64,000 bases of DNA from Mesaphorura yosii (lineage: Eukaryota; Arthropoda; Collembola; Poduromorpha; Tullbergiidae): the NCBI GenBank assembly GCA_009869945.1, contig WIXG01000089.1:62001-126000 (forward strand), in the 5' to 3' direction. The notes beneath the pieces were generated by a model. That model was given only the letters and a program-made list of their open reading frames with translations, was not told the origin of the DNA and did no database searches. Below, piece after piece: positions 25,855 through 39,600 of this stretch (the first letter of the stretch is position 1; each line of letters opens with the position of its first letter). The translations under genes and the position numbers were made by a program.

Positions 25855-27241
25855 TTAAATCTCCTCAGACCAACCATCATCGTTAGATAAGAACCGTCGC
25901 TTCTTAGACGTGTTCATGTATGGTTTCCAGGTCCACTCCACATCAGCAGCTGCTGCGTTGTCTAACGTTCCCAGCTTAATTTCATACACTGTAACCAAGA
26001 AAATTAAGAAAAAATGTGTCATCCCCCCAAAGGCAATACAATCACGACTCACCAGTATAGCAGGAATACTTACGTTTCAGTTGGAATCGTGGCCCCAGTT
26101 CCGTCAAATCCACGGCTATTCCCTTCTCGAAAGATTTTTTGTAAGTGTGGTGTCGGACAGTAACGTAATCGTCGTGATTAGCAAATGTCACGACTCGCTT
26201 GCTTTCTTCTTTCGGTACAGGAAATAAATACTTCAGAATATTTTGTACCTGTAAGGATTAAGCACAATTATTTAGTTAGGCAGTCAAAAAGTCATAGAAG
26301 CATATGTTTCGTTCATACTCGAAGTCCTAAGTTGGTCTTGAAATTGTGAAATATAAGATGAGGATGTTGCTGTGGCGCAGTTCCGAGGCCAGGAATGTCA
26401 TGTCTCATTATAGTGCCTGATATTGTAAAGTAGGCGGTAGGACCGTATGGTAAATGTGAAACGATCAACCCATCAGGTTCACCACGATGCTCTTGGACTA
26501 TAATAATATCAGTCACACCATTGGCACGGCAAGCTTCCATGAGCTGACTTAGCTCGTATCCACCTCGATTTATTCGCTGACAATTAGGAAAAAGTAAACG
26601 AAGTTCCTGCAAGTTTAGATAGGCTCAATAAATTCACATTCGGAAAAATAGGTACATATTCAAGCTAGTTCTTTCTTTACCTTTGCGAACATTTTCAAAC
26701 GAGCGGAAGGATCTCGTGACGTTGTGAGTACAATCTTTGGGTCTTCAACACCAGCCCAACGATATTCATCATCCTGACTCGACACTCCGGTACCACCGCT
26801 CTAAAGGATATTGAAAATGAATTCTAGCACGAGTAGAGGTACGAAATTCAACATTCTTACCTCAATCCCTAGAGCTGCTGCAAGTTCCGGAGCAGAGTCG
26901 TCCCATTTCAGTGATTTCTGGAGACTCAGCGCGCTCTTCCTCAGATCTGAATCTATAGGACGATTATCTAAAACAAAACAGAGAGGCGAATTACACTCCA
27001 GTTATACTACTAGGACCATGCTTTATCGGTTTGATTAAGCTCGGCTCGCTTAACTTACTGTCTAACGCTGAACGAAGTCTCTCCTTCTTTTCCTGGATAG
27101 CCTTGCGTTTTTCCTCTAACCCCTTGCGATAGACGTACTCTCGTCGAAGTCTCGCCTGCCGTCGCAACTGTCCAATCACACGTAATAAGTAATCACGCAC
27201 AATGAACATCGAACACGAACTAGACCAATATTGCTTACCAT
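25855..27241 (-). CDS. IMP4: U3 small nucleolar ribonucleoprotein protein IMP4
   Basis: IMP4 is a Brix-domain RNA-binding protein of the nucleolar small-subunit processome. It acts with IMP3 and MPP10 to support U3 snoRNA pairing with pre-rRNA. Exons in transcript order: 27241-27239 (ATG only), 27167-27059, 26967-26861, 26800-26681, 26606-26319, 26248-26074 and 25988-25855. The protein is 311 aa; human has 291. The N-terminus continues LRRQARLRREYVYRK, essentially as in human IMP4, followed by a basic coiled segment. The Brix domain covers about 88-290 and includes LTTSRDPSARLKMFAK, EHRGEPDGLIVSHLPYGPTA, MRHDIP, and near the end ELGPRFQLKLYEIKLGTL. The C-terminus has DVEWTWKPYMNTSKKRRFL. Introns are all 60-91 bases. 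The start choice rests on the perfect splice after the ATG and the family N-terminus. Confidence 0.97.
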
Positions 27242-28125
27242 GCTTGTGATGCGGCTCCCTTACAAACACACTAACTTCTTGGATTTAATTACTAAAGCAA
27301 TTCGGTAGCCTTGAACAGGGGCTGTGGGTAATTTAATTGAATAAATCCGTAAGAAATTCCACAGCAATTACGGAAAACAATATCACATGTGCGAGTTGTA
27401 AAATTTTGAGCTCTTGCGCGTGTAAACTGGTGCATGCGAGATGCGGCCCCTTTGAATTCGTGCGGTCAGAAATACACTATGTTATACAGGGAAACAAAGG
27501 CCGTATAAAGAGGATTCAACATTTAATGTTCCCTATCAAAATGTGATCACGTATACGGGTTTATTGTCTAGTTACCAGCTATCAGGAAGAAGTAAATGAG
27601 AATGGCATTAATTTCTGGGGAAAGACATGACGAACATAATGGTAGGCGTCAGAAAATTCAGAGGTCAATTCAAATGCAACTCAGCGAGTCCCAGCACACA
27701 GGTTATTTAGTAATAATTTATTTTATTGGTTTCGTGGTCTTAAATGCACATTGTACATGAAAATATAATTAAGCTCTACGTCTATGTTTAATTCAAAATG
27801 GTATGAAAGAGGTTCTTAGTTTCAGATTTGGACGGATTTAAATTGTCATGGTCCGGTGTTTAGCGACAGTCTTAATTTCTGGTTTATATAAAAGTAACAT
27901 GGCCTTACTGCCATGCTTAAAGTGAGATTAGTATTACACTGGCAGATTGGGCTACATATTTTGCGCTAGCTTGTAAGAGATTGAGATACAAAAGCAACGC
28001 AAATAAAACAAGTAATTAATCAACAATACATCAACAGCATAAAGACAAGCTTATTTCCATGAACTCAGTTTTGATTAAAATGAATGCTTCGCATGTCCAG
28101 GGATCTCAGCGATCAGCCAAACCTT
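27242..28125. other. Spacer between the four-span protein gene and IMP4
   Basis: It holds the IMP4 upstream region and the presumed 3' UTR of the upstream gene; minus-strand AATAAA-type hexamers occur near 27717-27727. No further gene was seen. The gap of about 880 bases is too long to argue for an operon by itself. Confidence 0.5.
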
Positions 28126-28963
28126 TCACGGATAGACGTACACGAATTGCGGCAGTTGTTTGTCACGAATGATTTGGTATTGTGTGTACACACAAAGAAG
28201 GCAGTAAATCTGGAACAAAAATGATGTAAAATTAATAAATGGGAAGGACATTGGTAGTGATTTAGGAGCTGATATAAGACTTACATGGTATCCCAAAATC
28301 AGGAAATGAACCAGGAGCACAAATACGGTTTCCAACTAACAAATGCATAGACATGAATTAATTGCATGGTTTAACCTGGAGTCTGTAAACTCGGTTTCTA
28401 TAATATTAGCAATACTTACGTAAATGTAGTATGCGTACAGAAGGTGAAGGCACCATATAATTTGGTACGCAAAGGTTGTCAGCATACAGATAATCCACGG
28501 CAGCATCAACCCACGATTCTCCAACCTGATCCCTCGGTGAACAAGGTAGCTGAAGACAATCAAGAGCAGGAAGAACACGATGGCGAGCCCACCAGCTATC
28601 TGAGTTGCTAAATAAATACCCAAAGAAAACCCAATGAATATATTTTTCAAGTGTCGGCCGGGGGTAGGTCACATACTATTTCTGACATCAGTTTCGAAGT
28701 ACGGCATGTAGTATTGGGAAGCATCTCCTCCAGCCATCACATACCCCGTGTAGCCAATTGCAATCACCGACATGCACTACGATTACGACCGAAAACGTTG
28801 TAAGAGTATAGATTGAATGACGCCGTATCTCTGCACTTGGCTAGTTTGCCGCGATTAGATAATTCTTTCTTACCGCTGTGTAGAAGGCAACGACCGTTGA
28901 TGCAAACTTGACGTCGTTGTAAAAATAACACGGCGTCCAGAACGACTCCAGCCGAACCACCAT
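28126..28963 (-). CDS. Small four-span membrane protein, function unknown
   Basis: Exons in transcript order: 28963-28874, 28776-28677, 28607-28420, 28335-28285 and 28209-28126. All are GT/AG with matching phases, giving 170 aa. After MVVRLESFWTPCYFYND come four hydrophobic segments, at about residues 20-48, 68-87, 97-126 and 128-155. The polar loop after TM1 contains YVMAGGDASQYYMPYFETD, and the loop between TM2 and TM3 is basic (HRGIRLENRG). The tail is short, ending QFVYVYP. There is no cleavable signal peptide; both termini are probably cytoplasmic. The architecture resembles small tetraspan families such as MARVEL, LAPTM or Pasiflora-like proteins, but I saw no diagnostic motif of any of them. 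The exon structure makes it a confident gene; the function is not known. Confidence 0.82.
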
Positions 28964-31900
28964 TTTTAATTTTGAATGCACCGACAAAGAAATTAAGTAT
29001 ACTTAAATCAAACCGTTCTTTCTACCGACAGGAATTTGAATTCTTGTGTATATACGTAAGAACAGCGCCCCACTCTTTACATTGTTGAAGCCAATGCCCA
29101 AAACAAACACACAAAATAGCTTGTCAGCGCAACCACCACCACAAAATCTTGAATTCACTTCGCGATGCATAGAAATGCTACCTGCAGCTATGTTTGGTTC
29201 AGACTCTCAGTAGCAAGTGAAATCAAACATCAATTGCCTGGTATGGCATATGGCTGGGCAAGCCATTATATCGTGTAGTGGCTAGGGTGAGTCAGATGCC
29301 AGCGTCGAAGTTCCTGTTTATAGTTTCCAGCCAGCCATGACAAACGGTTAATGGTGCAAAAATCAATTGCCAATGCCAAGATGCTTCATTCAATTTAATA
29401 TTGTCACATTACTTAATGTATGTCGTTTTTATTAGGTACATTTTCTGTTTATGTATAATTTGTGTGTATCATACATTAGCAGTACAGTTTGTATTGATTA
29501 ACTTAATACAGTCCAGTTGATCTTAACAATAGAATTGAGAGGTGGCAAAGTTGGATAGATTTTGTGATGAGATTGGCATCCACTGTTGTCTTTCGAGTCT
29601 TAATATCTGTCCATTGCATTATAAACTCTTACACTGAGGTATAAAGTTCTCGTTTCGGCAATACTTACCACAAAATACTACTGCATACACACACGATCTT
29701 AAAGGTCAGGGATATGAAGATCTCTGCTTCTACAATGGCTGGTCTAAATGCTTCTAAACACTCTACAATGCTACAACCTAACTCTACTTCACCCACCACT
29801 TTCCTACATCTGCTTTCTCACCTATATTTTACGGAAGATTGTGGAAAGTTTGAATCTTTACATCAGACACATTTATAGCAAATACTTACAATGTTCCTTC
29901 TCCAGGACGATCATTTTTTCAGAAATGGCCGATTCAAGTCTGCTAACTACCCTTAATTCAGCTAAACATATAAAATCACAAGAAACTTACAAATGTCGTC
30001 ATCAAGCTATTTAGAGTCTGTAACTATAATTATAATTCTACGTCTTCAGGATGTTACGCTTGCCTTTACAGACAGAGTAAGTTAAGTGAAGAAGAGCGAA
30101 AGGATGCAGGAGGCGGCGCACATTTCTTAACTTGGTCTTTGTCCTTCCTATTAGCTTTGGCACACAGCATTGCCTCTCGTAGAAGTAACAGAACTTCTCC
30201 CTTGACCTTTGTCTTTATGCGACCTTTAAGCCCAGCATGTACCTACCACTATGTTTACACTTCTTTTCACTGTGTAAATATTGTATCACAACCTAAATAC
30301 CATACATTATTAATTACAAAAGAGTGCACTTACGAAGGTGGAGAAGTAACATCTAAACTAAAAGTCAAACATTTACGAAAAGTTACGTCTCCAGGAAACA
30401 GTTTAATTTAAAATGAAGTCTTTGCACATGAACATGATCATGAAAGTCAAACGTAGTCAAAGGAGTGCTCGATAAATTGAAAAAAGTCATATTATCAGGA
30501 ATTACAACAATGAGACAACAACTCAAGTGATTTGTCTTAACTACGCTCGAAAGTTACGTAACAAAAAGAGAAGGAATTGATGGCAGAAAACTATACAACT
30601 AAAAGTCAGCTTACAAGACTAAAAACTAAAGTTGAACTCTCGAAGAATTTGATTAAAACTGTACTAAATCAACAAAAATTCAGAAGAGTTCTGGCAATAA
30701 TACTTATCCAACTATATTTACAAACTGCATTCAGTTCAAAATGCAAGAAGAACTGAGACGAAATAAGAATAAAAATCGCGTCATCCAAAAGATCGGTGAG
30801 TGCCGCATCTTCATTAGAACGCGTATGATTGATCAATACAAAATATAACTGATGTGTAATATTTCCCACAAACAATGTTCCGAGAATCAAGACAGCTTCT
30901 CACTTGGTGCATCAAAAATTAGTGGAGAATTCTAACTACATCAAATGAGATCTGTTACAGTAGTTACATGTTCACCTCATTCATTTATGACCCTTACAGC
31001 AAAGTCGTGCGTTAACCACGCCCAAACGAAAACTAATTGTGGCCGATGAGAATAGCTACTCTTGAATTCATGATTGTTAAAAGGCAATTATGAAATAATA
31101 GACTGAAAACAGTAAAGATAAGCCATTCGATCTAAGAGTATTGCATTAAGCAATCTGTACAATTTGTATGGTACAATGTGTAGTTACATCAACAATAGCG
31201 CTCTAAATTATGTCAAATGACGATCATTGTGATAATTTAGTCATGTGATCGGTTCCACGCTCGCCGTTCGCTAAGCCACACTTACGACTTACAATAAGAG
31301 AAACTCGGCGACATAATACAAGCTCTGGAGTACAATCGCATATTTCTACTGTCATTGTCACCTACCGCTTGCCACGCTATGCTCACAATTTGCTCCGACT
31401 GCCGCTAGCAGTCCGCATCCATACTTTACTTAACTAGCCGTACGACGGTGAGATAAACGAGATGAATCTGCAAATGATCACATGGGCTTTCAAATACATT
31501 TCCTCAGAATATTTACAGATTCGAGTAGATAAAATTAAGTTGGCACGTCTTACCCAAGAGATGTGTCATTTCTCTGCCTTGCTCTAACCTTATCTATCTG
31601 CTGTAGCCGCGACTCAAATGAGCGCAGAAAATCTTGCACTTAGTTTTATCAAATTGGCTTAAGGGTTCTGATTATGTAATTCGTGATATTCCGTAAATAA
31701 CGAATGGACGGTTAGTGAGCCCTTTGAAATAAGCCTTGCGTCATCTGAGAATCAATAACTTTCTCCTGAAACTTGTCCTGTGACATGACCGAAATGACTA
31801 CATTAAATTGTAATGGCTTCCTCTTCACAAAACAATGCGATGGTAAAGTAACTACAGATCAATATTCTGTATTTCTAATGTAACAAAGACATTTCTTATT

Positions 31901-33653
31901 ACGACGTTTGTAGAATACGAGTGCGTGCAGAGTCGCAAGCAGTCTAATTGCTCTGGATTCGATACTCATAAGCAAAATGTCATTACATCCTTTGTGTGTG
32001 TCCTTAGTCGTCACACTTTTAAGTCTTATGAAAAGGATTGGTTTTCTGGCTGTAGTTTTTCGTTTAATCCGCTAATGCTAATTAGACATCGATTTCGTCG
32101 AGCGTGACGGCTTCTGTTTCTTCCTTCGATGCCTTCTCAAGCTATGCGTAGAATAAGTAAATTATGCCCGGATCTTGAACATAGTCTTGGCGAGCCAGGA
32201 AACGGTGGTTATAAAGCTGATATCATTCCCACTGATGTGGGGACGGCGGCAACTCCGAAGGATGAGCCACAGTCGAACTGAAAGGCAGAGAAAAAACGGA
32301 GATGAGCAATTAGTGACTACAGGGAACATAGAACAATTGACAATTGGCACTGTCATGTTCTGATCGTTAATTGAGCAGGATCAGTCGAAAAAATAAGAAG
32401 ACAAAATAAGAAAGCGAATTGAAGGAAGTTTTTGCTTCTGAGGCGGCTGGGCTGTCAATTTTGTCTCAAAGTTTAAAAGCAGTGGTGATACGAATCAGCC
32501 AGAGCTGCATTATAGCAGGTTCACGCGTAAACGCTGATGCTGACGTCGTCGTCATTAGAGAAAGAGAAACCATTCGAGAAGAGAAGGCAGGTCATTTTAA
32601 ATTTCATCACCTGTTTGTGTTATGATGGCTTTACTGTACTTTCTGTCTGCCTGCACTCCAACTTTCAAATTCCGTGCAACTGTCGACTGCGCACGCACAG
32701 CGGCACAAAAGTGCAGTTTTATATTTCTGTGTACCATTGCATGCAATTATTCATAAACGGCGACAAAAGAAGTGAAAGGCTAATAAAAAGTAGAAACTTG
32801 ATTCAAATGCTGAGCCCCATTAAAACAACTCCACAAAACAAATGAGACATCATTTTACACTGCTCATTGTAAGTCGTTCGCAAATGTTCAGGTGCTATCA
32901 AACTAATTGTGCTAATCTTTATGCCGGCGAGGATGCGTGGGAGTGGAATAATCCCCGGCAGCCAGGTTTGCGTGGATTAGTAGTAAATACGACCAGAGTC
33001 TTACTTGCACGCGTGGATTTGTGAAACATGTGTGATTTCCGCACGTGATGGATGAAATTATGAATAATTCTGGCACGGAATAACCTTGTTTAAAAGTCAT
33101 ACACACAAGGCAAATCTCATGTTCCTATCTCTTCCATCTTTAACATGCATTATGCCAACTTTTCCATGACAAAATGGTTCCAGCTCTTCCCGGTGATTAA
33201 TTCTTCCAACGCCTGAAACAAGTGGTCTATTTCTTCCAAGAACCTCGGTTCACGTATCCATCGACGTACGTAATTACAAACTTTTTCACCCGAACCGCAG
33301 CCTTGGTATTTACGATATTTAGTATGAGTGTTTTTCATTGATTCGGGCGTTTGCGTGGTTCAAATACGGAGAATGACAAACAATGCCAAACATTGAAACT
33401 TTTAGTCAGGCGCGTTGATACACATTGTCTAGTCCTCAAGCATGTAAACTGAGTCTGCATGAAATCGCAGATTAAAGTTGAAACTTCGTCAGAAACAAAT
33501 TAACAAGCAAAAGGGTTCAGAAGCCATACATTATTCTGTTTTACCAAAGTTAATCAATATTTCGTGAAGTTCAAAGTCAACGAAATTCAAGTCCATAAGG
33601 CAGAGAAGAGTCCCAACATTGACTTAATGAAGTAATTTGATCCGTCATTGCTT
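28964..33653. other. Gene-free stretch between NLK and the four-span protein gene
   Basis: No recognised gene was found. The part next to NLK presumably includes its 3' UTR. Short ORFs (for example 30139-30411 plus and 33150-33338 minus) lack splice context or motifs. The 33150-33338 frame has a somewhat helical, charged composition but cannot be joined to NLK in phase at any convincing acceptor. Confidence 0.45.
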
Positions 33654-36600
33654 TTACCTGGTGAAGCTTTTGAAAGCTGCTGAATGAGGGTTAATACACA
33701 ATGGTGTGCGGTTATTCTGAGCGTGTTCTGACACAAGTCGGTAGAGTTCCTCCTTGACTTGCAGCAGCGACATGATCTTCTTCTCCCATCGGTCATCGAA
33801 AGGATGCTCAGCACACGGTTCCAGATCTGGAGCATAAATTCGGATTCCGGTGGATGACGTGCGACAGCATCGGCACATGCACGAGTGAAACCTCAGTCTT
33901 CCTTCATCAATGTACGGATGATTGAGAGCATCTTCTACAGAAACTCGCTTCATCTGAAATACAACATTACAGCTAATTAGTCGACATGTCAGAGCACATA
34001 CAAAGGCCACATGCGTGTAAGTCGTAAACCCTCGTCGTAAGTGCCGGAGTGAAACGTAATTAAAAAATTGAGCACATGTCCATAAAACTTGCAATTACCG
34101 CGCTCCTTTCTAGCAAAAACTTTATGGATTCTAAAATGAGTGCGTATTTTATGTTTTAAAGTTCATAGTCTCTCACGCTTCATTTCATCTTCAGAACAAG
34201 AAGCTCACTGTACATTTTGGCGAGGTTGGTTCGTACCGCAAGAGTTTAAAGTGTCTGCAAACTTCTACACTGTTTGTGTTGCAGTTCGTGGAGTTTCAGC
34301 TTCGCCGATAGGATGTAACCTGAGAGAGTTGTTCGGAAAAGCGAGCGGCCGTAAAGTACGAGCGAAAGACTTGAATCTTTATACCTTACTTTATCAACCT
34401 ATTGATTTTCTTTCAGCTCTGATAATAAAATGATACACTCACACTGCAACGGAGTTCGGAGGACCAGCGAGGCGTAGGTTTGTAGTTTACAACAGCGCAC
34501 ACCTGCTTGAACTCCGGAATACGCTTATTGTTTCGCACAAATGACGCCGACATAAATTCTAGGCTGAAAAGTGGTTACGCAATTATAAAAATTGGCTTTT
34601 TATGAGAAAATGTCAAGATTGCATGTCGCTGTTTGCGCTTGGCAAACACGTGTAATTTATTGACAAAATATTACGTTATTCATTTTGTGCCTCCGTTCTC
34701 ATCACTCGGAAAAAAGTGTCGCGCTGATGGAAAACATTCGCACTCGAGGTGATGTGGTGACTCTGGTCACTGTCAATTGAACATCGAGTTTCTGATCGAA
34801 TCTCCTAGCGAGTGTGGTGGGAAAAGCGCAATCGAGTATCTTACCGGATCAAAAACGAGCATTTGACAAAGAAGATGGACAGCTTCCGGTGATGCCTGAG
34901 GAGATAAAGTGTACAGCGCTGCCAATGCTGGAGGCTTGTGGGGTTTCTTAAGCATGTGCGCCCTGGCTCCAGAACACGCAGATCGAATGTCATCCGGTTT
35001 TGGGGTTCCCAAAAGATCAGATATCAAGTTCAACTGTAAATCACAAAAAGACATAAAATGAGAATAGTAAATATGTTACAATGCAAGGTTATTACTTTGT
35101 GAAGTTCTTCACCCTAATAATACTATTTTATGGTGTAAACGCTGAACATCATCATTCATCTTGCCTTCATTCATTCCTCACATCAATAACGAATACGTAT
35201 TCAGGATCTTTAAAAATCTTGTCCTGTTTTTTTGGTATTCCGAATGCTATTAAAATATGCACTGTTACTTCGACCCTTCTTTCGCCATTCATCATTATTC
35301 CCAAAGATTCCTTCCTCATTCATCTCTGCCTGTATCTTGGCCCGAATAATTTCGAGGTTTATTACTTTGCACGACGACGGAACGCCAAAAATCGACATGC
35401 GAGTTTGGTACAGGGAATAAGAGTTGATGGCAGGGACGTTCGTGAAAGCCTTTCTCGCGTTCATTCTGTTGAATTCGGTGCGTTGCATTGTAGAGAAATT
35501 ACATTATTACTGCGTTTGACTGTGTTGTTCGTTTTGTATTTCTGTTTTCCCCTATTATTAGCGTGATCAAATGCTACCCTTTCGTTCTACGCCGAGCTTC
35601 CTACCTCATTTGGCAAGCCCAAGCAATGGAACGGAACGGAGCATGATTTCTATGGCTTGGCTTCACGTGCACGATGAAAAATCCAAACAGCATTTTCGAA
35701 CACAGTCTCATATTTTTCGTTTAACATATAAATATTGTTGCTACGACTTACAACACAATGCACAATGGCACAGAGTCAAGCTGGAATTGGGACCGTAAAT
35801 ACAGTACAGCCTTTCCAGTTCGCCCTGCGTCGAGGCATGGCTTCGGCTTTGTTGTCGGTGGTGGTGGATGATTATACAACAGAGAAATATAAATCTAAAA
35901 ATACTAGGACTTGAACGAACGGGAAGGAAGATGTGGAGCGAACGAAGGGATGAGAGTGCGGTGGAGAGATGGATGGAAAAATGGATTTGGATCATGGACG
36001 TAAATAGTAGATGCTCGGTGTTTAGGTTTGCGCCTGTGAAGCCCTGTGTTGTGTAACTTTCCCATATCTTTCCTGGCTCACTCATCGACATCGTCTTCCC
36101 TTCAGTTAGACGTCGTCGCATTGAAGTTTTACCCTCCGTACTACCCTGACAGACTGTGAACCGAAATTCGTATTTCTCTTGCTTTGCCTTCTTGCCGGTC
36201 TTGGCAGACAGGCATAATGCAATAATGGTAGTAGTCCAGAGAGAGGATATTTTATTTTATGAATTAAATAGACAGAGAGACACATTATTGGATGATGCCG
36301 ATGGTAGTGCTGATAGGGGAGCAGCTCGAAGAGGCTACACGACGCACGGCTTAGCCATGCGACAGGCCTCGGAACGGGATTTCGCGTTCGCCCTCGCCTG
36401 TCTGGAACATGACAAAGGGAGAGCAAAAACAGAAAATTTTGGCCAAGTGTACGCGAGTTGCCAATACTGTACACGGCAGACGAGTGGCTGACGGAGAACA
36501 GTCAACCGTTGACCCTTGCAAACAACAATACGATTTATTGAGCACATGTTCAATTTATTGTTCCCCTCTTTGTCGATGCGGCGTGCAGACGCACGGCCCT

Positions 36601-39600
36601 GATGCTTCCTCGGTGCAAGCCCTGATGACGATGTGGCTGCTGATGATCACTTCTATCTCCTATTAATGTTGAATAATGATAACTTGAAATTTAACAGCTA
36701 ATACTGCCTGCTGTCCTGCTCGGCTCGTGATAGCCAGCAGCGCTCATCGGGAACAGAACGACGAGAAAGCTGGACGGACTGATGGCAAGGGTTGGACTGT
36801 ATGAGGGAAATGAAAACAGAGACAGCGACAAATTTCAATCACTAGAATGAATATTCCAAAATAATTCTTCACGCGACAAATCTCTTCCCTTCAAATTCAA
36901 TAATACCCGTAATAATGAATGCGATGCTCGGATGGCTAAAATCAAACATTTGTTCGCCCTGCCCGTGTCACGCTTTTGTCACCATAAAAAGAAATGAGCT
37001 TCACCACTGAGAATTCGCGAGGCATGACAAAGGCGATAAACTTACTTGCTGAATCGGCGTCTGTGCCTGGAACAGAATTCTGCGTCCGAGGAGTTCAGCG
37101 AATATGCAGCCCACACTCCACATATCAACAGCGGAGCTGTAGTGCTTGGCCCCCATCAGAATCTCGGGCGCCCGGTAATATTGCGTCACCACTTCCTGTG
37201 TCATTGCTCTGGACGGGTTCGGTTCCTCCACGCGGGCCAGTCCGAAGTCGCATATTTTCAGGACACAGTTACTGTTAACTAGGAGATTCCCTGGCTTGAT
37301 GTCCCTATGCAGGATTCTGGCTGAGTGCAAATACTTCAAACCTGAAACGACAACAATCACAATCATTTTTAGATTGCACCTTTACGTTAGCACAACTCGC
37401 CTCCAACAACGGCGCCTGCGCGTTAATTAAGCGTGGTAGCAACCCAAAACGCCTTAGTACAGTGAAGATGGGGCAGTGTTTTTGACCCAAATATACAATG
37501 TGACACGATTGCATTGGCACTGTTGTTACAAGTCGGCTTAGTACGTGTACTCGCTGAATTAATTTTAACCTTCGAAGGCTGTACGCATTAATATTGACCA
37601 CGTCATTCCCTTGTAATTTGACCAGAAACCATCAAAGTCATTATCATTGACTTTGATATATGATGATGGTGACATGAGTAAGGGGCCAGATTCGCCATGA
37701 GAGTCCTTTACCAATGCGTACTCTTTTCTTGCCTTCGGCTTGAGGTTATCGGCATGACTCGTGTGAAATGAAGATTTCGATGTTCATTTCAGTCAATAGT
37801 ATCATTTTGTCCTGACTTAAGGTCCGACCCTGAGTCGGTAGCAGAAATCACTGCGAAAGAGCTCCGATGTCTTGCTTACTCAATTTTTAACGATACTCGT
37901 AAGAAATTAACTATGGCATGCACACTTTATTAAATTGCTGTTGCTGTTTTAATGCTCTGAGCACAAAACAAACCATAAAAATGCCTTCAGTGTAAAGTTC
38001 TTCACGCGAGAAAGCCTTATCCATCATGCATGTCGTACGTTTGAGACTGTCTGAGAGACATGCCACTTCTTCGCGAATATCAAACTACTATCTTGTGCTT
38101 TATGCCACAGCAAAACCGCACCGTTGTTATGCTGCTGGGTTCAAAAAGTAAGCCAGTAGGTCTTTTCGTATAACGCAATAATTTTACATACTCATACCTT
38201 GTCCTACGTTCTTTTTACCTGCTTAGTTCTCTCTAACCTTTTGCTTTTTGCGAAATCGCAAAACAATGGGGAAGATTTCAAGTGATTCAGTTATTTTGTA
38301 ATCGTAGCTCATGCTTGCTTATTGTTTATCACTCCTAAGAAGATGAGAAATTAACAGGTGCAAAAGCCTCCTTAATCGCTGAGGACTGAATACGCGAAGT
38401 GACTTGGCTGTGCATCTTAATTTAGACACACTGTTCGTTGTGGTTATACTCTGTGTCGCAAACATACAAATTTCGCAGAATCTTTCCCAGACCAAGGCCT
38501 AACTATGACTCGAAGATGAGGTTTTGTTTCTAGGAACCGGGAGATTACTTTCCGGGTACTGTTGTCAGCGTTTCAATCGTCACATGCTAATTATTTGCCA
38601 AGGTGAGGTGAGTTATAAACTCCTTGAATCTAAATGCGCAGTCAGTCATCAGTCAGTCCGGTTCAAAGTTTTTCTGCACGTCTAGCTTGGTATCTGCCCG
38701 CACGCAGTGCCATTAATTTCCATTACCCACCTGAAAAAGAGTGTGCTGAAACTATACCCACGGCGACTTGCGAAGTAAAGGTAAACTTTTCTAGGCCAAG
38801 TCATCAAGCCCACGCTTGCCAAGAAATTCAGTGGAACGAGAAGGCTGGCGATGTTGCCTTTCACATTTCAAGGAACACCATTTCAATTTGAATTTACATG
38901 CTCAGCGCTGCCGTACGCAACAAGAGTAATTCCAAACTTTTCCATGAAGTGTCAACACGAGACAAGCAACAGCCCGTATGTTAAATATTAATGCGACCCG
39001 CATATTGCATATTACATAGGCTAAACTTTAACTCATGTACTCCCTGCTGCTGTAAACAAGGTTACATTTTTCAAATATTCCAAAAAATGACAAATTTTAG
39101 GAGACACACGTTTCCGGTCCTCGTTCCTTGGCAATTCCGGAGCCCCTGACCCAGTTAACATGTACCTTAACCTTTTGTCTCATGTGCACGTCGATTGGAG
39201 ACGGGTCACAACAAACGCTGCAAATTGATTGCTTACCTCTGAGGATTTGATAGAGAAAGACTTTGATATGATCAGCGGACAAATGCTGCGGTGAGACGAT
39301 GATTTTGTGTAGATCACTTTGCATCAGTTCGGTTATGACATAGCTGTGAACGAGAAAATACATTACATCTCATCGTGTGGCATATATCGGATAAAAGTAA
39401 AACAAAGCAAAGCATATTTACAGGACTGATAGAAAACATTGATAAGTCGAAAGCACGAGTATGAATTGGGTTAAGGAGAAAATGTGATGCGAAGGATACA
39501 AAGAGCGCAAAGATGATGTACACAATGCGGACGGTGTGAAGAAATCCTTGAGGACCACCGACGCCTCCTTTGCTCATTCCCTTCTATCATGCTGTGGAGG

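Noticed and set aside
33150-33338. Charged, helical-looking minus ORF considered as the last NLK exon
   Set aside because: NLK leaves its last known exon in phase 2, and no plausible acceptor in this ORF restores the frame. It has no similarity to the NLK tail.
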